NCBI GenBank assembly: GCA_005502925.1
Contig: SCPD01000002.1
Location: 992,001-1,056,000 of the forward strand
DNA from: Rhizobiales bacterium Y(2018)
Lineage (GTDB): Bacteria; Pseudomonadota; Alphaproteobacteria; Rhizobiales; Aestuariivirgaceae
DNA length: 64,000 nucleotides
Direction of reading: 5' to 3'
Part shown: positions 45,839-55,707 of the stretch, one piece after another
How positions within the stretch are numbered: position 1 is the first letter of the stretch
Layout: each line of letters opens with the position of its first letter
Translations under genes and position numbers: made by a program
Notes under the pieces: generated by a model
What the model was told of the DNA's origin: nothing
Seen by the model: the letters and a program-made list of their open reading frames with translations, nothing else
Database searches by the model: none

Positions 45839-47013
45839 GGCAAGGCCGTGGCGGCCAGCTGATCCTGGAATTGGGGATTGGCCTGAACGGCCCGAAAGGC
45901 CGGATCGACACTATAATCGACGACCGAATCTTCGCGCTTGGCGAGCGACTGCTTCAGGAACCGCGCCGCGTTCCGCCAGTCGTTCCTGAGGCCATGGATA
46001 TGCGCCATGTAATAGGCGGTGACGGCGCCTGAGGCGTGATGGGGTTCGGCCGCGGCGAGCATCGCTTCCGCCATTCCGGCGCGCCCGTCAATCGCCAGTC
46101 CTTTCCGTCCAGCGGCGATGATGGCACTGCCGGCGCCAAGGCCCCTGACCTCGAACAAAATCTGCCACAGCGCGAGATAGCGCTCATGGTCGTCACGCGC
46201 GAGCGCGATGAAGATGAGACCCCAATAAGGTGGCGGATAGTCGGGCTCGTTGGCGATCAACTGCTCGAGCAACGCTTCGGCTTCCGCGGCACTGCCGGTC
46301 CGGAAAAGGATGAGCGCCTTGGCCGTGAGAATGGAGCGTGACTGTGGATCGAGCGCTTGCGCTTTGGCGATCTCGACCAGGGCGTCGTCAGCGCGGCCGG
46401 CATAGAGCAGCGCTTCGGCGTGCCAGTGCAAGGCCTGCGCCGATCGGGGATCGAGCTCGCAGGCGAGGGCGAAGCGCCGCAAGCCCTCCTCGGTCTGGCG
46501 CAGCCAGAAGAATTCGATATCGGCGAGCACGCTCTGCGCCTGGGCGAGCCGCGCATCGAGTGCGATGGCGCGCTCGGCCGCCGCCTTGGCGAGCGGAAAG
46601 CCTTGCTCGGGCGGCAGCACGTCCTGCTCGACGAGCAGATCATAGGCGGTCGCAAGTCCCGCATGTGCGCGCGCGTCTTTGGGGGCGAGCGCGATGACCT
46701 GCTGGAAGATTTCAACCGCCTTGCGCAGGCTCGCCGGCGTCCGCTTCTGCCAGAGATAGACGCCGTTCAGATAGAGATCCTTCGTCTGCGGTGAAGCTGG
46801 ACCCGCCGCCTTCGCTTCGTGGCGCAGCCATGTTTCGAGATCATGCCGATAGGCATAGACCGGGCTGCGTCCGCCGCCCGGTATCCGGCGCACCGGCAGG
46901 CCGCGCTGATGTTCCCAGCGTTTGACCGTGCGCTCGTCGCGGCCGAAGAATGCCGCGATCTCCTTCCAGCTGTTGAGACGGCCGCTGCCGTTCGTCGTCT
47001 GCTCTTCAGCCAT
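45823..47013 (-). CDS. HTH-TPR protein
   Basis: A 396-residue protein. Residues 10-65 hold an excisionase/MerR-like helix-turn-helix (NSWKEIAAFFGRDERTVKRW, then GLPVRRIPGGGRSPVYAYRH). From residue 78 there are TPR-like helical repeats (YLWQKRTPASLRKAVEIFQQ; ALHWHAEALLYAGRADDALV). Proteins of this plan, sometimes with an adenylate-cyclase or kinase domain, act as regulators whose TPR part binds partners. No membrane segment is present. It diverges from the AraC-type gene at 47181 and may regulate it. The last residues lie in the short-repeat block. Confidence 0.8.
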   Translation of the reverse strand: MAEEQTTNGSGRLNSWKEIAAFFGRDERTVKRWEHQRGLPVRRIPGGGRSPVYAYRHDLETWLRHEAKAAGPASPQTKDLYLNGVYLWQKRTPASLRKAVEIFQQVIALAPKDARAHAGLATAYDLLVEQDVLPPEQGFPLAKAAAERAIALDARLAQAQSVLADIEFFWLRQTEEGLRRFALACELDPRSAQALHWHAEALLYAGRADDALVEIAKAQALDPQSRSILTAKALILFRTGSAAEAEALLEQLIANEPDYPPPYWGLIFIALARDDHERYLALWQILFEVRGLGAGSAIIAAGRKGLAIDGRAGMAEAMLAAAEPHHASGAVTAYYMAHIHGLRNDWRNAARFLKQSLAKREDSVVDYSVDPAFRAVQANPQFQDQLAATALPAISG

Positions 47014-47180
47014 GATGCGTCAGGATGATGATTGCCCCAGCTCACGCCTTTTTGCCTCCTGACGCCTGAGCGGTCAACTTAACCTCAGCTTCCGAAGGGC
47101 TTGTTTCGCGTCCTCAATCATGTTTGAGGTCGTTGCCGATCGCGATTTGGGCCATTGTCCGGCTTTTCAGAGAGGGTTCC

Positions 47181-48263
47181 TTGCTCTTCGTGCCTGTGTC
47201 ATTTGTCGTCGCGCTCCTCCTGGTGCTGCTCTTTGCCGCCTTGGTGCGTCGTAATGACGAGATCAGAACCAACCGACCCTTCCTGGCGCTCATCGCGCTC
47301 TGCGCCGTGCAATCGGTGCTGGTGGGCCTGCGCTGGGGCTACGGTCTGTCGGAGGTACGGTTCATCCTGCCGATCGCCGCGGGGCTTCTGCCGCCGCTTG
47401 TCTATGCGAGCTTCCGCACCCTGATCCACGACGACCACCCGCGCGGCGGGCTGAGCGTGCTTGCTTACCTGGCCCCGCCTTTGGTCATTCTCGTTCTGAT
47501 CCTCACTTTCCCTCGGGCGATCGATGCGGCGCTCATCGTCCTCTATGTGTCCTACGCCTTCGCGGTCCTGAGCCTCGGCCGCACCGGACCCGACGCGCTG
47601 GATGAGGCACGTTTCGAGGGCGCCTTGCCGGCCTTCCGGGCGCTGCAGATCGCCGCGCTGGCGCTCTGCGCCTCGGCGCTGTTCGATTTCATCGTGCTGC
47701 TCGACTTCGAATGGACCAAGGGCGCCAATGTGGCCGCCATGGTCAGCAGCGCCAATGTGCTGGGGCTTTTGCTTCTAGGGCTCGCGGCCACGGTCGCCGG
47801 GCGCAACCAGCCTGAGCCCGAAGGCAAAGTCGCTTCTGAGCCGTCGCCCGCACCGGCGAGTGCCGAGGATCGCGATGTCCTGGCGCGCATCGACAGCCTG
47901 ATGCTCACGCAGTCCCTGTTCCGTGATGAGAATCTCAATCTGTCGCGCCTGGCGCGCCGCGCCGGCATTCCGGCCCGGCGCATTTCCGGCGCCATCAACC
48001 GGCTCACCGGTCTCAATGTCTCGCAATATGTGAACGACCACCGCATCCGCGAGGCCTGTCGTTTGCTCGAGGAAACCGATCACGCGGTGACGGCGGTGAT
48101 GTTCGAGGCGGGCTTCCAGACCAAGTCCAACTTCAACCGCGAATTCCGCCGCGTGACGGGTCTGAGCCCCATGACCTGGCGCGAGAAAAGCGCGGCGACT
48201 AGTCCGTCTTTGTCGCCACCACCATCTTCGACAGAAAGATCGGCTCGCCGGCTACATTCGTAA
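47181..48263 (+). CDS. membrane-anchored AraC-family regulator
   Basis: The N-terminal 210 residues contain about seven hydrophobic helices (VSFVVALLLVLLFAALV; LIALCAVQSVLVGLRWGYGL; FDFIVLLDFEW). The C-terminal 110 residues are an AraC DNA-binding domain (NLSRLARRAGIPARRISGAI; EAGFQTKSNFNREFRRVTGL). TTG 47181 after GAGAGGG gives a start LLFVPVSF that matches relatives; ATG 47124 would add 19 unlikely residues. Such proteins sense a signal at the membrane and control adjacent genes. The 3' end overlaps the convergent methyltransferase gene by 65 bases. Confidence 0.85.
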   Translation: MLFVPVSFVVALLLVLLFAALVRRNDEIRTNRPFLALIALCAVQSVLVGLRWGYGLSEVRFILPIAAGLLPPLVYASFRTLIHDDHPRGGLSVLAYLAPPLVILVLILTFPRAIDAALIVLYVSYAFAVLSLGRTGPDALDEARFEGALPAFRALQIAALALCASALFDFIVLLDFEWTKGANVAAMVSSANVLGLLLLGLAATVAGRNQPEPEGKVASEPSPAPASAEDRDVLARIDSLMLTQSLFRDENLNLSRLARRAGIPARRISGAINRLTGLNVSQYVNDHRIREACRLLEETDHAVTAVMFEAGFQTKSNFNREFRRVTGLSPMTWREKSAATSPSLSPPPSSTERSARRLHS

Positions 48264-49230
48264 ATCCCGCTTCGCTGAAGATCGAGCCCAGATCCTCGCG
48301 CAGATAGGACGCGTAATAGGGCTCGTGGAAGTTGGCCGGAAAGGCCTCGAGCATCGCGTCGATCTTCGGCGTGTCACCGGTCTGCAGGGAGTCCATGAAG
48401 ACGAGAAGCCCGCCGGGCTTGAGCACGCGGGAGAACTCTTTGGCGATTGCACGGCGGATCACCGGCGGCACTTCATGGAAGAGATAGATCGAGGTGACGA
48501 TGTCGAAAGACGCATCGGCGAAGGGGAGCGTCTCGGCGGCGCCGGGCCTGAAGTCGATCTTGAAGGGCCGGGCGTGGGTACGGGCCTCTTCGAGATAGGC
48601 TTCCGACAGGTCGCTGCCGGTTACGGCAAGGCGCGGAAAGGCCTCCTTGGCGAAGCGGACGAAACGGCCTGTGCCGCAGGCAACGTCGAGCAGTGCCATC
48701 CGGCGCTGGTCCTTGTGGCGCAGATATTGCGCGATCGGTGCCAGGCATTGCCGGCGCATGGCATTGGCGGTGCCTGAGAAAAGCACCTCGACCTGCATGT
48801 CATAGAGCCTGGCCGATTCCTCCGTCAGATAGCCACCGGTCTGAAAGTGGAAATTCTGCAGGAAGTAGGCTGGGAACTTCTCGGCGAGTTCCGGCGAATA
48901 GACTTCAGCACTCTGGCCTTGCGCCTTGCGGTCGGCCGCTTGCGGCAGGTCGGCGAAATAACGACGGCTGGCTTCGATGATGTCGCGGAAGGTTCCGTCG
49001 TGATCGCGCGGCGTCGGATAGTAGCCCTTGGCCACATTGGCAAGATCGCGCGCGAAGAGCTCGCCCATTTGCGCGAAGATGTAATTGCGCCCGGGTCCTT
49101 TGCCGCTCGACTTGCGCTCCTCGGCCGGCTTGCCTTGGCGGAAGCGTCGCGCGGCGAAATAATGGCCCATATACCAGGCGATGCGGGCGCCCTGTTTGCC
49201 GGCATAAGCGAGATTATCGAAGGGAGTCAT
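48199..49230 (-). CDS. class I SAM-dependent methyltransferase
   Basis: A 343-residue protein whose residues 175-300 form the methyltransferase domain: ALLDVACGTGRFVRFAKEAF (SAM motif I), VTGSDLSEAYLEEARTHA (motif II), FRPGAAETLPFADASFDIVT (motif III) and LKPGGLLVFMDSL. The N-terminal 170 residues are helical (DNLAYAGKQGARIAWYMGHY) and not recognised. Related two-part proteins are described only as methyltransferases. Its start overlaps the tlyA gene by four bases, so it is the last gene in the minus-strand run that begins at 51997. Confidence 0.85.
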   Translation of the reverse strand: MTPFDNLAYAGKQGARIAWYMGHYFAARRFRQGKPAEERKSSGKGPGRNYIFAQMGELFARDLANVAKGYYPTPRDHDGTFRDIIEASRRYFADLPQAADRKAQGQSAEVYSPELAEKFPAYFLQNFHFQTGGYLTEESARLYDMQVEVLFSGTANAMRRQCLAPIAQYLRHKDQRRMALLDVACGTGRFVRFAKEAFPRLAVTGSDLSEAYLEEARTHARPFKIDFRPGAAETLPFADASFDIVTSIYLFHEVPPVIRRAIAKEFSRVLKPGGLLVFMDSLQTGDTPKIDAMLEAFPANFHEPYYASYLREDLGSIFSEAGFTNVAGEPIFLSKMVVATKTD

Positions 49231-49964
49231 TCAGTCTTCTCCGCCGCGATTAGATATTCGGTGTTGCCGCTGCCGCCCTTGAGGGGAGACGGCGTCAGGC
49301 CCATTGGACCCCATCCTTGGTCCTTTAGCCAAGACGCGATATCGTCGCAAATCTGCTGACGCAACGTCTCGCTCTTGACGATGCCGTCCTTGCTGAGCGC
49401 CTCCCGGCCGGCTTCGAATTGCGGCTTGATCAGCGCGATGAGTCGGGCGCCGGTCTCGGCGATATCGAGTGCGGCTGGCAGAGCGAGCTTGAGCGAAATA
49501 AAGCTCACATCGCAGACGATGAAGCGCAAGGGAAGCCTCAGATGATCCCAGGTAAGATCGCGCGCATTCAGCCCTTCCCACAGCGTGATGCGCGGCTCAG
49601 CGCGCAAGCCGGCAGCGAACTGGTCATGGCCAACGTCAATAGCGGTAACATGCGCGGCGCCGCGTTCCAGCAGGACCTCGGTGAAGCCGCCGGTCGAGGC
49701 GCCGATATCGAGGCAGTTGAGGTCTTGGGGCGACAGCGCGAAATGATCGAGCGCATGTTTGAGCTTGAGCGCCGAGCGCGCCACATAAGTGCGCGCCTCA
49801 TCGGCGATACTGAGCACCGCTTCTGCGGTGATCGGCTGGGCCGGCTTGGTGGCGGTGACGCCGTCGACCTTGACGGTGCCCCGCTTCACCGCATCGCGGG
49901 CCCGCGAGCGCGTCGGATAAAGCCCGCGCGCGACCAGCGCTTCGTCGAGTCGCTCGCGGCTCAC
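49227..49964 (-). CDS. TlyA-type rRNA 2'-O-methyltransferase
   Basis: TlyA enzymes methylate cytidine 2'-OH groups in 16S and 23S rRNA; some also have haemolysin-like reports. The 245-residue protein has an N-terminal S4 RNA-binding domain ([31 protein letters not shown]). An RrmJ-like domain follows with [50 protein letters not shown] and [12 protein letters not shown], including the catalytic Lys/Asp residues. It overlaps xseB and the methyltransferase gene by four bases each. Confidence 0.9.
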   Translation of the reverse strand: MSRERLDEALVARGLYPTRSRARDAVKRGTVKVDGVTATKPAQPITAEAVLSIADEARTYVARSALKLKHALDHFALSPQDLNCLDIGASTGGFTEVLLERGAAHVTAIDVGHDQFAAGLRAEPRITLWEGLNARDLTWDHLRLPLRFIVCDVSFISLKLALPAALDIAETGARLIALIKPQFEAGREALSKDGIVKSETLRQQICDDIASWLKDQGWGPMGLTPSPLKGGSGNTEYLIAAEKTE

Positions 49965-50209
49965 CCCGCGTCCAGAGGTTCCGTGCCGGAAGGCGTGCCA
50001 TCCGCCTTGAGCGTGATCTTCTCGATGCGCGCCTCGGCATCTTTCAGCAGTTTCTCGCAGTGCTTCTTGAGTGCTTCGCCGCGCTCATAGATAGCGATCG
50101 AGGCTTCGAGATCGACTTTGCCGGATTCGAGCTTCTCGACGATATCCTCAAGCTCGGCCAGCGCCGTCTCGAAATTCATGCCCGCGATCGGGGGCTTCTC
50201 AGTCGCCAT
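49961..50209 (-). CDS. xseB: exodeoxyribonuclease VII small subunit
   Basis: XseB binds the large subunit XseA to form exonuclease VII, which degrades single-stranded DNA. The 82-residue product begins [20 protein letters not shown] and contains the family core [20 protein letters not shown], then [15 protein letters not shown]. Four ATGs are in frame; 50209 gives the usual length and lies inside the end of the upstream HDAC-like gene. xseA is not in the window. Confidence 0.92.
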   Translation of the reverse strand: MATEKPPIAGMNFETALAELEDIVEKLESGKVDLEASIAIYERGEALKKHCEKLLKDAEARIEKITLKADGTPSGTEPLDAG

Positions 50210-51173
50210 CTTCATCGTCCTCATGGTCAAACAGTGTCCGCTCGCCGCTGCCCCGGATCAGCGCCTGGACATGCACGGCGACCGAAGCGGCCAGCGCGCG
50301 TATGTCATAGCCGCCCTCGAGGACCGATACAACGCGGCCGTCGGCATGTTTGTCGGCGATCTCCATGAGATTGAGCGTGGCCCAGACGAAGTCTTCCTCG
50401 GTCAAATTGAGGCCACCCAAGGGATCCTCGCGATGGGCGTCGAATCCGGCGGAAATGATGACCAGATCGGGCCCGAAAGCATCGAGCGCCGGCAGGATCG
50501 CATTGGCCATGGCAGAACGGAATTGCGGTCCACCGTCGCCGTCATGCAGGGGGGCATTGAAGATGTTGCCGACGCCGGTTTCGGAAGCCGCCCCCGTGCC
50601 GGGATAGAGCGGCATCTGATGTGTCGATCCATAGAAGAGATCGCCGTCCGACCAGAAGATATCCTGCGTGCCATTGCCGTGATGGACATCAAAGTCGACG
50701 ACGGCGACGCGTTCGGCGTCATAACGGGCGCGCGCATAGAGCGCTGCGATCGCGGCATTATTGAAGAGACAGAAGCCCATGGCGCGGCGTGCCTCGGCAT
50801 GATGGCCGGGCGGGCGCATGGCGCAGAAGGCGTTGTCCGCCTCGCCTGAGAAGACGGCATCGACGGCGGCGACCGCTGCGCCGGCCCCCCGCAAAGCGGC
50901 GTCGAGCGTACCCGGTGACATGAAGGTGTCCATGTCGATCTGGGCAAAACCTTCGCCGGGCGCTGTCTCGCGGATCAGGTTCAGATAGCCGTCGGGATGG
51001 GCCCGCATGATGTCTTCGTCGCGCGCGATAGGGGCCTGCTTGCGCCGCAGCGGCTTGAAATGCGCATGCGAAAGGATCTGGTTGATGGCCTTGATGCGAT
51101 CGACACGCTCAGGGTGCCCTGGCGGGTTCTCATGCGCGAGGCTCGAATGATGGTGGAGCAGCAAGGTCGTCAT
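50199..51173 (-). CDS. histone-deacetylase-family amidohydrolase
   Basis: A 324-residue zinc amidohydrolase of the HDAC/acetoin-utilisation/acetylpolyamine group. Motifs: [12 protein letters not shown] at the start, [20 protein letters not shown] (catalytic His pair), [16 protein letters not shown] (zinc Asp and His), [15 protein letters not shown] (zinc Asp) and VLEGGYDI with the tail LAASVAVHV. All ligands are present, so it should be active. Likely substrates are acetylated polyamines or small amides. It overlaps xseB and the SDR gene. Confidence 0.92.
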   Translation of the reverse strand: MTTLLLHHHSSLAHENPPGHPERVDRIKAINQILSHAHFKPLRRKQAPIARDEDIMRAHPDGYLNLIRETAPGEGFAQIDMDTFMSPGTLDAALRGAGAAVAAVDAVFSGEADNAFCAMRPPGHHAEARRAMGFCLFNNAAIAALYARARYDAERVAVVDFDVHHGNGTQDIFWSDGDLFYGSTHQMPLYPGTGAASETGVGNIFNAPLHDGDGGPQFRSAMANAILPALDAFGPDLVIISAGFDAHREDPLGGLNLTEEDFVWATLNLMEIADKHADGRVVSVLEGGYDIRALAASVAVHVQALIRGSGERTLFDHEDDEDGD

Positions 51174-51997
51174 GGTGCCTGGCTTACGAATAAATCGGGC
51201 TGGAGGTCAATCGAGCGGGAATAATTGTAACGATCGAGGTCGGTCACGCCATGGGAGCTAAGCACGTCCTCGTCGATGAGGAAATGCCCGCTGAAATCGA
51301 CGGGTTTCGTCAGGATGAAATAGGCGGCATCGGCCATGATCTCGGGTTTGCGCGAGCGCTGCATCATCTCCTCCCCGCCGACGATGTTGCGGATCGCCGC
51401 GGTCGCGATGGTGGTGCGCGGCCACAGCGCATTTACGGCGACACGGCCGCGGAATTCCTCGGCGAGGCCCAGCGTGGCCAGGCTCATGGCGTATTTCGCC
51501 ATCGTATAAGCAAGGTGCGGCGCGAACCATCTGGGATCGAGATTGATCGGCGGCGAGAGGGTGAGGATATGCGGATTGGGTGATCTGAGGAGATGCGGCA
51601 GGCACAATTTTGAGACGAGGAACGTGCCGCGCCCATTCACCGACTGCATCAGGTCGTAGCGCTTCATTTCCGTCGCGAGCGTGTCGGTAAGCGCGATGGC
51701 GGAGGCATTGTTGATGCAGATGTCTATGCCGTCGAAGCGGGCGAGGGTTGCGTCCACCGCAGCCTGGATCTGGGCTTCGTCGCGGATGTCGGTCTGCACT
51801 GCCAACGCCTTGCCGCCGGCGGCTTCTACAGCCTCGGCAGCCGTATGGATGGTGCCTTCGAGCTTGGGATGTGGTTGGGCCGTCTTGGCGGCGATGGCGA
51901 TATTGGCCCCCTCGCGCGCCGCCCTGAGCGCGATCTCAAGGCCGATGCCGCGCGAGGCGCCGGTGATGAAAAGGGTGCGACCTTTGAGTGACGTCAT
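51170..51997 (-). CDS. short-chain dehydrogenase (HSDL2-like)
   Basis: A 275-residue Rossmann-fold oxidoreductase. LKGRTLFITGASRGIGLEIA binds the cofactor and INNASAIALTDTLATEMKRY follows the usual NNA site. The catalytic residues are Ser in ILTLSPP and Tyr/Lys in YTMAKYAMS. The PRTTIATAAIRNIVGG loop and the NLDPRWFAPHLAY spacing resemble the HSDL2 subgroup. ATG 51997 gives the normal N-terminus. It is the first gene of the overlapping minus-strand run; substrate unknown, possibly a lipid-derived alcohol. Confidence 0.9.
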   Translation of the reverse strand: MTSLKGRTLFITGASRGIGLEIALRAAREGANIAIAAKTAQPHPKLEGTIHTAAEAVEAAGGKALAVQTDIRDEAQIQAAVDATLARFDGIDICINNASAIALTDTLATEMKRYDLMQSVNGRGTFLVSKLCLPHLLRSPNPHILTLSPPINLDPRWFAPHLAYTMAKYAMSLATLGLAEEFRGRVAVNALWPRTTIATAAIRNIVGGEEMMQRSRKPEIMADAAYFILTKPVDFSGHFLIDEDVLSSHGVTDLDRYNYSRSIDLQPDLFVSQAP

Positions 51998-52067
51998 CCT
52001 GTCTAAGCTGCTATAGAGACCCTCCCCAAATTGCAACCGGGAAGCTCCTCTGACCCAATCCGTCACT

Positions 52068-52985
52068 TTGGCCGCCGAGGCCCTGATCGCAGGCAAGCTG
52101 GTCGCCTTTCCGACCGAGACCGTCTACGGCCTCGGCGCCGATGCGACGCAGGACAGGGCGGTGGCCCAGGTCTTTGCCGCCAAGGGCCGGCCGGCCTTCA
52201 ATCCGCTCATCGTGCATGTGCCGTCGCTGGAGGAGGCTGCGGCGCTGGGCGAGTTTGGCCCCAAGGCGAGCGAGCTCGCCAAATTGTTCTGGCCGGGGCC
52301 GCTGACTTTGGTCGTTCCGCGCCGCCAGGGCTGTCCGGTTTCGCTTCTGGCGTCCGCCGGTCTTCCGAGCCTGGCCATCCGGGTGCCGAAACATCCACTG
52401 GCGCAGGATTTGCTGAAAGCGGTGCGCCGGCCGGTGGTGGCGCCGAGCGCCAATCCGTCGGGCCGCATCAGCCCGACGACGGCCGCGCATGTGAAAGCGG
52501 GCCTCGGAGACAAGGTCAGTGTGATCCTTGATGGCGGTCCGTCGGCCATCGGGCTCGAATCGACCATTGTCGGTTTCCTCGACGGATCGCCGAGCCTGCT
52601 CCGCCCCGGCGGGCTGGCGCGCGAAGAGATCGAGCGCGTGCTGGGTCATGCGCTCATCTCGGGAGGCGATGCGAAGAAGCCCTCAGCACCGGGTCAGCTC
52701 GAAAGCCATTATGCACCGAAAGCGGTCATTCGCCTCGAGGCGACCGCGCCGCGGGAAGGCGAAGCCTATCTCGCTTTCGGAACGGCCTCCGACAGCCGAT
52801 ACAATCTTTCGCCGGTGGGCGATCTGGTCGAAGCGGCGGCCAATCTCTTCCGGCTTCTGCATGAGATCGATGCCAGCGGCGTCGCCGCCATTGCGGTGGC
52901 TCCCATTCCCCACAAAGGGCTGGGCGAGGCGATCAATGATCGTCTGAGGCGCGCCGCTGCCCCTCGCCCTGAGGAAAGTGAATGA
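52068..52985 (+). CDS. L-threonylcarbamoyladenylate synthase, Sua5 type
   Basis: Sua5/TsaC makes the intermediate for t6A modification of ANN-decoding tRNAs. The first 190 residues are the YrdC domain: LIAGKLVAFPTETVYGLGAD, FAAKGRPAFNPLIVHV, FWPGPLTLVVPR, LAIRVPKHPLAQDLL and APSANPSGRISPTTA. The C-terminal 100 residues form the Sua5 domain (PGQLESHYAPKAVIRLE). TTG 52068 is the first usable codon; the frame upstream (TQSVT before it) also looks like family sequence, so a non-standard CTG start is possible. It overlaps the next gene by four bases. Confidence 0.92.
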   Translation: MAAEALIAGKLVAFPTETVYGLGADATQDRAVAQVFAAKGRPAFNPLIVHVPSLEEAAALGEFGPKASELAKLFWPGPLTLVVPRRQGCPVSLLASAGLPSLAIRVPKHPLAQDLLKAVRRPVVAPSANPSGRISPTTAAHVKAGLGDKVSVILDGGPSAIGLESTIVGFLDGSPSLLRPGGLAREEIERVLGHALISGGDAKKPSAPGQLESHYAPKAVIRLEATAPREGEAYLAFGTASDSRYNLSPVGDLVEAAANLFRLLHEIDASGVAAIAVAPIPHKGLGEAINDRLRRAAAPRPEESE

Positions 52986-54397
52986 CGACCAAACCTTCCC
53001 CGCAAACGCTGGCCCGTCTCGCCGCCGTGGTCGGCGACAAATATGCCATCACCGATCCCGCGGCGATGGCCGCCTATATGACGGAATGGCGCGAGATCTG
53101 GGTCGGCAAGTCGCCTTTGGTCTTAAGACCCGCTTCGACCGAGGAGGTCTCCAGGATACTGGCGATCGCCGATGAAACCGAAACCGCGATCGTGCCGCAA
53201 AGTGGCAATACCGGTCTCGTCGGCGGTCAGATTCCTTTCGAGACCGGCGATGAGGTACTGCTGTCGCTCGACCGCATGACGAGTGTCCGCAATGTCGACC
53301 CGCTGAATCACAGCATCACCGTCGACGCGGGCGTAACGCTCAAGACGGTGCAGGATGAGGCCGAGAAGGCTGGGCGCTTCTTCCCTTTGAGTCTCGAATC
53401 GGAAGGCTCTTGCCGCATCGGCGGCAATCTCTCGACCAATGCCGGGGGCTTGGGCGTTCTCGCATATGGCAACACCCGCGATCTCTGCCTCGGGCTCGAG
53501 GTCGTACTGGCTGACGGGCGCGTCTGGAATGGCCTCAGAGGCTTGCGCAAGGACAATACCGGCTACGATCTGAAGAACCTCTTCATCGGCGCCGAAGGCA
53601 CGCTGGGCGTGATTACCGGCGCGGTGATGAAGTTGTTCCCGTTGCCGAGCGATCACGCCACGGCTTTCGTGGCGCTGCCTTCAGTCAAGGCGGCGCTCGA
53701 TCTCCTGGCGCTGGCCCGGCAGAGGAGCAGCGGGCGCGTGACCGCCCTCGAGCTCTTTCCGCGCAACGGCCTCGAGTTCACCATCAAGCACTTCGCGGTG
53801 CGCGATCCTTTCGCGGACGCAGCGCCCTGGTATGTACTGATCGAGCTGTCGGGCTCGGGCGAGCTTGCGAGCCTGCTGACAGAGATCCTCGGCGAGGCAG
53901 CGGAGCAGGGGATCGTGAAGGATGCGACGATCGCCCAGTCGGAGGCGCAGCGCAAGGACCTCTGGTTCATCCGCCAGGCCATCGTCGAAGTGCAGAAGCG
54001 CGAAGGCGGCTCGATCAAGCACGACATATCGGTGCCGATCTCCGAGCTCCCGGCCTTTGTCGAAGCAGGGCTCGCGGCGGTCCATCGTTTCATGCCCGGG
54101 GCGCGGCCTATGCCTTTCGGCCATATCGGCGACGGCAATCTGCATTTCAATGTGAGCCAGCCGGTCGGCATGGACAAGCAGGCATTCCTCGCCCAATGGA
54201 ACGCGATGAACGAGGTCGTCTTCGATGTCGTGCTGAAGCATGGCGGTTCGATCAGCGCCGAGCACGGCATCGGCCGGCTGAAGCGTGACATGATGAGCAG
54301 GATCAAATCGCCGATCGAATTGCAGATGATGCGCGGCGTCAAGAAGCTGTTCGATCCCAAGGGCATCCTCAATCCCAACAAGGTGCTGCCTCAGTGA
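52982..54397 (+). CDS. FAD-linked 2-hydroxyacid dehydrogenase (GlcD / D2HGDH-like)
   Basis: A 471-residue flavoenzyme. The FAD-binding PCMH domain has VPQSGNTGLVGGQIP, LESEGSCRIGGNLSTNAGGL and FIGAEGTLGVITGAVMKLFP. The FAD-oxidase C-terminal domain has FGHIGDGNLHFNVSQP (metal-binding His) and SAEHGIGRLKRDMM. These mark enzymes oxidising D-lactate, glycolate or D-2-hydroxyglutarate with electron transfer flavoprotein or quinone as acceptor. Start and stop overlap the neighbours (ATGA), placing it in a Sua5-dehydrogenase-GNAT operon. Confidence 0.92.
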   Translation: MTTKPSPQTLARLAAVVGDKYAITDPAAMAAYMTEWREIWVGKSPLVLRPASTEEVSRILAIADETETAIVPQSGNTGLVGGQIPFETGDEVLLSLDRMTSVRNVDPLNHSITVDAGVTLKTVQDEAEKAGRFFPLSLESEGSCRIGGNLSTNAGGLGVLAYGNTRDLCLGLEVVLADGRVWNGLRGLRKDNTGYDLKNLFIGAEGTLGVITGAVMKLFPLPSDHATAFVALPSVKAALDLLALARQRSSGRVTALELFPRNGLEFTIKHFAVRDPFADAAPWYVLIELSGSGELASLLTEILGEAAEQGIVKDATIAQSEAQRKDLWFIRQAIVEVQKREGGSIKHDISVPISELPAFVEAGLAAVHRFMPGARPMPFGHIGDGNLHFNVSQPVGMDKQAFLAQWNAMNEVVFDVVLKHGGSISAEHGIGRLKRDMMSRIKSPIELQMMRGVKKLFDPKGILNPNKVLPQ

Positions 54398-54816
54398 CAT
54401 CCTTTCGGCCGATCGAAGACGGCGACATCGAGAAGGTTGTCGCCTTGTGGACCGCTTGCGGTCTGGTGCGGCCGTGGAACGATGCGCGGCGCGATATCGA
54501 CTTCGCGCGTGGCAAACAGGCTTCCGACATACTCGTCGGAGTTGACGGCGGCGAAGTCGTCTCCTCTATTCTGGTCGGCCATGACGGTCACCGCGGCTGG
54601 TATTACTATCTTTCGGTCGCGCCGGCGCATCAGGGCAAGGGCTTGGGCAGGGCGACGGTGGAGGCGGGCGAGACCTGGCTCAAGGCGCGCGGAATCTGGT
54701 CGGTCAATCTGATGATCCGCAGCGAGAATGTGCAAGTGCGTGAATTTTATGCAGCGCTTGGCTACGACATGCGCGATGTCGTCGTGATGGGCAAGCGCGA
54801 TCTCGATCGGACCTGA
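54394..54816 (+). CDS. GNAT N-acetyltransferase, YpeA-like
   Basis: A 140-residue acetyltransferase. Acetyl-CoA binding is shown by HQGKGLGRATVEAGETWLKA (Q/R-x2-G-x-G/A motif), preceded by the strand WYYYLSVAPA and followed by VNLMIRSENVQVREFYAALG. The family sign GLVRPWNDARRDIDFARGKQ matches YpeA-type proteins, whose substrate is not known. GTG 54394 overlaps the dehydrogenase stop. It precedes the urease genes but a 40-base gap with weak signals separates them. Confidence 0.9.
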   Translation: MTSFRPIEDGDIEKVVALWTACGLVRPWNDARRDIDFARGKQASDILVGVDGGEVVSSILVGHDGHRGWYYYLSVAPAHQGKGLGRATVEAGETWLKARGIWSVNLMIRSENVQVREFYAALGYDMRDVVVMGKRDLDRT

Positions 54817-54856
54817 TCGCGGCTTGCCAATTCCAGGAGCTGGGCTAAGCTCGCCA

Positions 54857-55690
54857 ATGGTGGAACTCCTATCAAGCTCAACATCTCCAAGGCTTCAACG
54901 CGTCGACGCCGAAGGCAGGCTCGCGGTCAAGCATACCGACCGCGGATCGGTCATCGACAGGCTCTATCAATCGGGCGCGGCGAAGATCCGCTTCCCTGCA
55001 TCACCAGATAGCAGGTCTTGCGAAGCGGTCTTGATCAACACCGCCGGCGGATTGACCGGTGGCGACCGTCTCTCCTGGAGGTTTTGCGCCGGCGAGGACG
55101 CGAAGCTCATCTGCACCAGCCAGGCTTGCGAGCGCATCTATCGATCACGCGACGGCGAGCCGGCGCGTTTGTCGGTCAAGATCGACATCGATAAAGGGGC
55201 CCGGGTAAACTGGATCCCGCAGGAGACGATACTGTTCGACGGCTGCGCGCTGGAGCGGAGCCTGGAGGCAGATCTCGCCCCTGATGCCAGCCTGCTCATC
55301 GTCGAGGCCCTGGTGTTCGGTCGCGCCGCCATGGGCGAGACCGTTCGGCGCGTCAGTCTGAGGGATTGCTGGACGATTCGCCGCGATGGACGCCTGGTTT
55401 TCGCCGATGCCGTCAGTTTTGCAGGCGACGACATGGAGGACCAACTGCAGCGTCGCGCGGTGGCGAAGGGCCATCGCGCCTTGGCGACGGTCGCGCTCGT
55501 GGCGCCTGATGCAGAGCGTCACCTGGATCATGTGCGTGAAAGATTTCCCGACATCGCGAGCTCCGCCTTTGCTGGCAAGCTTCTTGCTAGGTTGACGGCG
55601 AACGAGGCCCACGACCTCCGGAAAATGCTTATTCCCTTGGCTGAACTGCTGTCTGGTCAAAACGCGTTGCCGAAAGTTTGGGCTGCCTGA
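54857..55690 (+). CDS. ureD: urease accessory protein UreD
   Basis: UreD (UreH) is the scaffold that, with UreF and UreG, delivers nickel to apo-urease. The 277-residue protein has the family blocks [18 protein letters not shown] near residue 63, [20 protein letters not shown]-type [32 protein letters not shown] and the C-terminal [23 protein letters not shown] 54857 is chosen from the family length. It opens the ureDABCEFG operon; 17 bases separate it from ureA. No operator is evident upstream. Confidence 0.93.
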   Translation: MVELLSSSTSPRLQRVDAEGRLAVKHTDRGSVIDRLYQSGAAKIRFPASPDSRSCEAVLINTAGGLTGGDRLSWRFCAGEDAKLICTSQACERIYRSRDGEPARLSVKIDIDKGARVNWIPQETILFDGCALERSLEADLAPDASLLIVEALVFGRAAMGETVRRVSLRDCWTIRRDGRLVFADAVSFAGDDMEDQLQRRAVAKGHRALATVALVAPDAERHLDHVRERFPDIASSAFAGKLLARLTANEAHDLRKMLIPLAELLSGQNALPKVWAA

Positions 55691-55707
55691 CTACAAAAGA
55701 GGCGGAC